64,000 nt of DNA from Xylophilus sp. GOD-11R (lineage in GTDB: Bacteria; Pseudomonadota; Gammaproteobacteria; Burkholderiales; Burkholderiaceae_C). The notes beneath the pieces are model-generated. The model had not been told where the DNA came from, searched no databases, and was given only the letters and a program-made list of their open reading frames with translations. Position 1 is the first letter of the stretch, and each line of letters begins with the position of its first letter. A program made the position numbers and the translations under genes. The stretch is from NCBI RefSeq assembly GCF_033546935.1, contig NZ_CP137854.1, positions 3,534,001-3,598,000 of the forward strand, read 5' to 3'. Shown piece after piece: positions 60,376 to 64,000 of this stretch.

Positions 60376-61567
60376 GCGGTATGCGCGGATCGACCGCCGC
60401 TTCGCGGTCCGGTGTGATGCCCTTGGCCAGCAACGCGCGCGCGGCCATGTGGTCGACCGGTGCGTTGACCGATTCGACACAGCTCAGCGCGCCCTGCGCG
60501 AAGTGCAGCACCGAAAAGCTACCCGGCCTGCCTCCCGGCCGGATCAGGCGTTCCGACCGTTCGGGCATGAGGCCGGCGATCTGCAGCCTCAGCACGCCCT
60601 GGTCCGACCAGAACCATGGCAACGCGACGTAGGGCGCCGCGTTGCCGGTGAGGGTGGCCGCCAGGTTCGCGGCCTGGTCGTTGGCGTTCTGTACCGATTC
60701 CAGACGCGTCGGACGGCCCCATCGCGCGTACGGAAAACGCACGCAGTCACCGATGGCGAATACACGTTCGTCGCTGGTGCGCATATGGGCGTCGACGACG
60801 ATGCCGTTGTCGCATGCCAGCCCCATGGCTTCGGCCAGGCCGGTCTCGGGCTCGGCGCCGATGCCCGCAAGCAGTACTTCCACCGCATGGGTCGCGCCTG
60901 CGGCGTGGAGCGCCACGACGCGGCCGTGCTCGAGATCGAATCGGGTGGCTGCCTCGCCCAGGTGCAGGTGCACGCCGATCGCCCGCATTTCGTGCGCGAT
61001 GTGGTTGGCCATTTCCGGCGACACCGCACGCGCCAGCAGCCGTGGCGCGGCTTCGAAGAGGTGGACCGTCTTGCCCGCCTGCGCGGCGGTGGCGGCCACC
61101 TCCAGGCCGATGAAGCCGCCGCCGAGGATGGTCAGCGACCGCGCTTCGTTCCAGACACCGCGCAGCCGGGCCGCATCGGCTGCGCTGCGCAGGTAATGCA
61201 GGTTGTCCGGGCAATCGGGCAACCCGGGCACCCGACGCGCGCGTGTACCGGTCGCCAGCACCAGGCGGTCGTAGGGCAGGCGCCGGCCGGAGGCGAGCGT
61301 GGCGACCGACTGCGTGCGGTCCACCGCCACCACCGCCTCGCCCAGGCAGAGTTCCACGCCCGCATCGACATAACTCTGTTCGCTGCGGATTGGCTGCAGC
61401 GCGGGCTCGGCATCTTTCAGGTAAGCCTTGGACAGCGGCGGCCGGTGATAGGGCAGGTGGGCTTCCGCACCCACCAATTGCACCGTGCCCACGTGCCCGG
61501 CTTGCGCCAACGCGCTGCACAGCTGCGCGCCCGCATGCCCGGCGCCGACGATGACCAGGCGCTTCAT
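60359..61567 (-). CDS. FAD-dependent ferredoxin/rubredoxin-reductase-like oxidoreductase
   Basis: A 402-residue pyridine-nucleotide-disulfide-type reductase. FAD motif LVIVGAGHAGAQLCSALAQAG (start), LVLATGTRARRVPG, the NAD motif ILGGGFIGLEVAATAAQAG, and the second FAD contact VFAIGDCVRFPY are all present; YHRPPLSKAYL places it with the reductases of Rieske/P450 electron chains. A C-terminal reductase domain follows. No ferredoxin or oxygenase gene is in the window. Start overlaps the amidase stop (ATGA). Confidence 0.92.
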   Translation of the reverse strand: MKRLVIVGAGHAGAQLCSALAQAGHVGTVQLVGAEAHLPYHRPPLSKAYLKDAEPALQPIRSEQSYVDAGVELCLGEAVVAVDRTQSVATLASGRRLPYDRLVLATGTRARRVPGLPDCPDNLHYLRSAADAARLRGVWNEARSLTILGGGFIGLEVAATAAQAGKTVHLFEAAPRLLARAVSPEMANHIAHEMRAIGVHLHLGEAATRFDLEHGRVVALHAAGATHAVEVLLAGIGAEPETGLAEAMGLACDNGIVVDAHMRTSDERVFAIGDCVRFPYARWGRPTRLESVQNANDQAANLAATLTGNAAPYVALPWFWSDQGVLRLQIAGLMPERSERLIRPGGRPGSFSVLHFAQGALSCVESVNAPVDHMAARALLAKGITPDREAAVDPRIPLKSLI

Positions 61568-63021
61568 GCGGCGATTGCGGGCCGCGCCGCATCGAAGGCA
61601 GGCCGACGCCCGATCCACGGCGCGGCTTCCTCCAGCTCGGCGGCCATCTGCATCACCTGGTCGTCGCGACCGAAGCGGCCGATCAGCTGAATGCCCACCG
61701 GCAGGCCGGAAGGCGTGCAATCGAGCGGCACGTTGGCCGCCGGCTGGCCCGAGGCGTTGATCACCGCCAGGAAGTTGGCATAGGTGGCGACCCGCTCGCG
61801 GAAGCTCTGCAGCGTGCCGCTCATCTGCAGCCAGCCGAGCTCGGCGGGCAGTTGCGTGAGCGTTGGCGTGAGCACCAGGTCGGCACCGGAAAGCGCGCCC
61901 TGCATGACCCGGCCGACGGTGTGGAACTGCTGGATCGCGGCGGCGTAGTCGCCGGCACCGAGCGTCTGCCCGACGCGATAGCCGTCGGCCATCGCCGGCT
62001 CCAGGTCGCCGTCCTGGAAGGCGCGGCCCAGCACCTTGAGCCGGGCGTTCGAGGCCAGCACGATGTTGGTCGCCAGCACCGTGATGTGCGCCTGCACGAA
62101 GGCGCGGTAGTCGAGCGGCGGCGGCGACGCGTCGATCACCTCGTGACCCAGCGCACGGCAGAGCGCGGCCGCCTTCTCGACGGCGGCCAGGCATTCGGCG
62201 GCCACCGGCATGTTCTCGAAGGCGGTGCGCCACACCAGCACCCGCATGCGTCTGGACGGTCGCTCGGTGATCGCGTTCAGGTAGGTGCCGGCACCGGTCG
62301 GCGCGGCATAAGGCGAGCCGTCTTCCCAGCCGCCGATGCCGTCCATGGCGGCGGCGCTGTCGCGCACCGTGCGGCTCAGCACGCCGTCGCAGGCCAGGCC
62401 GCCCCAGCCCTCGCCCTTGATCGGGCCCATGGGCACCAGGCCACGCGTCGGCTTGAGGCCGAACAGGCCGCAGCAGGCCGCGGGAATGCGGATGGAGCCG
62501 CCGCCGTCGCTGCCGTGCGCGATCGGCACGATGCCGGCGGCCACCGCCGCCGCCGCGCCACCGCTGGAGCCGCCGGGTGAGCGGGTGCGGTCCCAGGGAT
62601 TGAGCGTGGCGCCGCCGTTCTGCACCGCTTCGGTGGTCGGGGCCATGCACAGTTCGGGCACGGTGGTGCGCGCGAAGGGGATGAAGCCCAGCTGGTCGAA
62701 GCGGCCGATCAGCGTGGCGTCCTGCGCGGCGCGGGCGTCGGCGAAAAGCCGCGAGCCGTTGCTCGACGGAAAGCGCAGCGAGGCCAGGCCCGAGTCCTTG
62801 AGCAGGAACGGAATGCCGCCGAACGCGCCGCGCGGCCTCCAGTCGTCCGCCAGTGCCTGGCTTTCGTCGTAGCGCTCGTAGCGGATGGCGTTGAGCGCGG
62901 CACCCCGGGTGCGCGCCAGGCCGATGGCGATGGCCATCAGCTCCGAAGAGCTGACGTCGCCGCTGCGCAGCAGTCCGGCCAGAGCGAGCCCGTCGAGGCC
63001 CAGGTATTCGTCGTCCCGCAT
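61564..63021 (-). CDS. Amidase (amidase-signature family)
   Basis: A 485-residue amidase with the Ser-cisSer-Lys triad context: Lys in GIPFLLKDSG (~residue 75), cis-Ser in SPGGSSGGAAAAVA and nucleophile Ser in SDGGGSIRIPA. Family length is normal. Start ATG 63021 has AGGGAA at a proper distance; an ATG 18 nt upstream has none. In operon with the FAD reductase, divergent from an ABC binding-protein gene across a 311-nt region; together they suggest import and hydrolysis of an amide (inference). Confidence 0.93.
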   Translation of the reverse strand: MRDDEYLGLDGLALAGLLRSGDVSSSELMAIAIGLARTRGAALNAIRYERYDESQALADDWRPRGAFGGIPFLLKDSGLASLRFPSSNGSRLFADARAAQDATLIGRFDQLGFIPFARTTVPELCMAPTTEAVQNGGATLNPWDRTRSPGGSSGGAAAAVAAGIVPIAHGSDGGGSIRIPAACCGLFGLKPTRGLVPMGPIKGEGWGGLACDGVLSRTVRDSAAAMDGIGGWEDGSPYAAPTGAGTYLNAITERPSRRMRVLVWRTAFENMPVAAECLAAVEKAAALCRALGHEVIDASPPPLDYRAFVQAHITVLATNIVLASNARLKVLGRAFQDGDLEPAMADGYRVGQTLGAGDYAAAIQQFHTVGRVMQGALSGADLVLTPTLTQLPAELGWLQMSGTLQSFRERVATYANFLAVINASGQPAANVPLDCTPSGLPVGIQLIGRFGRDDQVMQMAAELEEAAPWIGRRPAFDAARPAIAA

Positions 63022-63140
63022 GAAGCGATTTCCCTGCATGAGTTGGGTGATGGAGAGATGCCGTCGGCGCCGACTTCCGGCCACCGTGGCATGCGAAATG
63101 CTTGAACCGTATCGTATCGCAGAGCGATTCGAACGTTTCC

Positions 63141-63167
63141 CTTAAAAATATGATCGACGTTTTTAAG
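63141..63167. repeat. Inverted repeat, candidate operator
   Basis: CTTAAAAA (63141-63148) and TTTTTAAG (63160-63167) are exact complements separated by 11 nt. The site lies 120 nt upstream of the amidase start and 166 nt before the binding-protein start. It could be an operator or an RNA hairpin; a regulator is not identifiable here. Confidence 0.45.
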
Positions 63168-63250
63168 AAGGCTGTCAAAAGAGGAATCAACTTCTTTTTT
63201 CAACCCAAAAAAGGGCATGCACGCACGTTTTCGTGCCCATGAAAAGAAGC

Positions 63251-63278
63251 TTGACACCGCCGGATGACGTTTCATAAT
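63251..63278 (+). promoter_or_regulatory. Sigma-70-type promoter of the binding-protein gene
   Basis: Perfect -35 TTGACA (63251-63256), 16-nt spacer, and -10 CATAAT (63273-63278; TAATAA two bases on gives an 18-nt spacer). Transcription would begin around 63285, leaving a leader of about 48 nt before the ATG at 63333. Confidence 0.65.
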
Positions 63279-63332
63279 AAATTTAGTCGTATCTGACAGC
63301 AATACGTTTAACCCAACCCGTTCGGAGCTTTT

Positions 63333-64000
63333 ATGTCCACGTTTTCCCGTCGCCAGATGCTCAGCGTCATCGGAGCCAGCGTCGCCGCACCCGCCGTCGT
63401 GCGGGCGCAGGACACCTCGCCCATCAAGATCGGCGGCATGCTGCCGCTTTCCGGTCCGGCCGCCATCGAGGGCGCGCAGGTGCGCAAGGGCTATGAGTTC
63501 GCGGTGGCCGAGGCCAATGCGCGCGGTGGTGTGTTCGGCCGCAAGATCGAACTGGTGCTGGAAGACGACGAAGGCAACGCCACCAAGGGCGTGAACGCGG
63601 TGCGCAAGCTGATCGAGCGCGACAAGGTGCCGTTCATCATCGGCACCTACCCCACCGCCGTGTGCGTAGCCGCGACCAAGGTGGCACGCGAATACAAGGT
63701 GGCGATGATCTCCGGCGGCTCCACCGCCGTGGCCGGCACCGACGCCAACACCGTCGGCGACCCGTGGTTCTTCCGCCCCTGGACCGACAGCAACGGCCAG
63801 GGCGCCGACACCGCCAAGGCCATCGTCCACCAATTCCACGGCAAGAAGGTCGCGATCATTCACGACCTCACCAACTATGGCGTGACCCTGGCCGACCAGG
63901 CCGCGGCCATCGTGCCCAAGGAAGGCAGCACCATCGTCGCCCGCGAAGGTTTCAACGCCGGCGAGAAGGACTTCTCCACCCTGCTGACCCGCCTGCGCAC
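63333..64000 (+). CDS. Branched-chain amino-acid-type ABC substrate-binding protein, truncated by window end
   Basis: The first ~222 residues are in the window with no stop. The N-terminus SRRQMLSVIGASVAAPAVVRA is a twin-arginine-like signal cleaved before QD. The fold is Peripla_BP_6: IKIGGMLPLSGPAAIEGAQVRKG and FGRKIELVLEDDEGNATKGVN, then FIIGTYPTAVCVAA and KVAIIHDLTNYGVTLADQ. GGAG lies about 6 nt upstream of the ATG at 63333. Likely first gene of an ABC importer operon continuing beyond the window; the ligand may be an amide or amino-acid-like compound given the divergent amidase. Confidence 0.92.
   Translation, partial: MSTFSRRQMLSVIGASVAAPAVVRAQDTSPIKIGGMLPLSGPAAIEGAQVRKGYEFAVAEANARGGVFGRKIELVLEDDEGNATKGVNAVRKLIERDKVPFIIGTYPTAVCVAATKVAREYKVAMISGGSTAVAGTDANTVGDPWFFRPWTDSNGQGADTAKAIVHQFHGKKVAIIHDLTNYGVTLADQAAAIVPKEGSTIVAREGFNAGEKDFSTLLTRLR

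Larger units (their letters stand above)
63022..63332. other. Divergent intergenic region, AT-rich
   Basis: 311 nt between the amidase and the binding-protein gene, much richer in A/T than the surroundings. It contains an inverted repeat (63141-63167), a sigma-70-like promoter (63251-63278), and several short A or T runs (around 63191-63215). No open frame in it looks coding. It should hold the promoters of both operons and the regulator sites. Confidence 0.7.

Noticed and set aside
63206..63232. GGGCATGCACG / CGTGCCC hairpin in the divergent region
   Set aside because: The pairing is interrupted and there is no T run in either direction that would make a terminator.
1..64000. tRNA, rRNA, insertion sequences, phage or CRISPR elements
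   Set aside because: None was recognised by eye; a covariance-model and profile search could still find a short RNA gene or riboswitch.

Overview
GC-rich DNA (roughly two thirds G+C by eye) with densely packed genes, many ATGA or GTGA start/stop overlaps, abundant LysR/GntR regulators, several Bug-type (tripartite tricarboxylate) and BMP-type binding proteins, eutBC without a microcompartment, and a lolCD-recJ-trpS housekeeping block. This points to a metabolically versatile soil or plant-associated betaproteobacterium of the Burkholderiales, most likely Comamonadaceae (Variovorax/Ramlibacter/Xylophilus-like). The assignment is inferred from gene content, not from a marker gene. No rRNA, tRNA, CRISPR array, insertion sequence or phage gene was recognised.

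Layout. (1) 1-733: tail of an EamA transporter and a small lipoprotein ending in a near-perfect intrinsic terminator. (2) 815-13959: a purine uptake/catabolism locus. On the minus strand lie a BMP-family ABC importer (ATPase, two permeases, binding lipoprotein), a LysR regulator, a guanine-deaminase-like enzyme, a flavin-reductase-like protein and a second BMP protein. A GntR/FCD regulator follows, divergent from plus-strand xdhAB; xdhC is absent. (3) 13966-19672: a soluble hybrid histidine kinase and a CHASE2-PAS-GGDEF-EAL protein with a damaged GGDEF motif. (4) 19680-24460: two Bug receptors, an M28 peptidase and a LysR regulator. (5) 24601-28642: an orphan receiver protein, ethanolamine permease and ethanolamine ammonia-lyase eutBC. 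(6) 28775-33270: a Gate-domain membrane protein, a leaderless-looking solute-binding protein, a duplicated DUF4394 lipoprotein and a bestrophin-like channel.

(7) 33311-35826: an accessory insert holding hipBA with a triple inverted-repeat operator, and a decapitated ATPase that begins directly and in frame after the lolD stop codon. (8) 35827-45112: core block lolD, lolC/E, a phosphoglycerate-mutase-like gene, recJ, PHP phosphatase (YciV/Rnm-like), EamA, yciO, M50 protease and trpS. Four genes here have a -10-like box so close to the start codon that leaderless transcripts are likely. (9) 45222-50526: two small hypothetical proteins (one of only 54 aa), a lambda-crystallin-type dehydrogenase, a LysR/ghrA divergent pair, a VOC protein and a CYTH protein. 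(10) 50642-53986: a compact acyl-CoA-dehydrogenase / PIG-L deacetylase / methyltransferase / small membrane protein / glycosyltransferase cluster, the best candidate here for an undescribed biosynthetic system. (11) 54100-58452: RNA pseudouridine synthase with TrhO, a GST, a YcaC-like hydrolase and a DUF3883-like protein whose nuclease motif is altered. (12) 58670-64000: DUF3311 plus sodium:solute symporter, a FAD oxidoreductase-amidase pair, and a divergent branched-chain-amino-acid-type binding protein cut by the window end.
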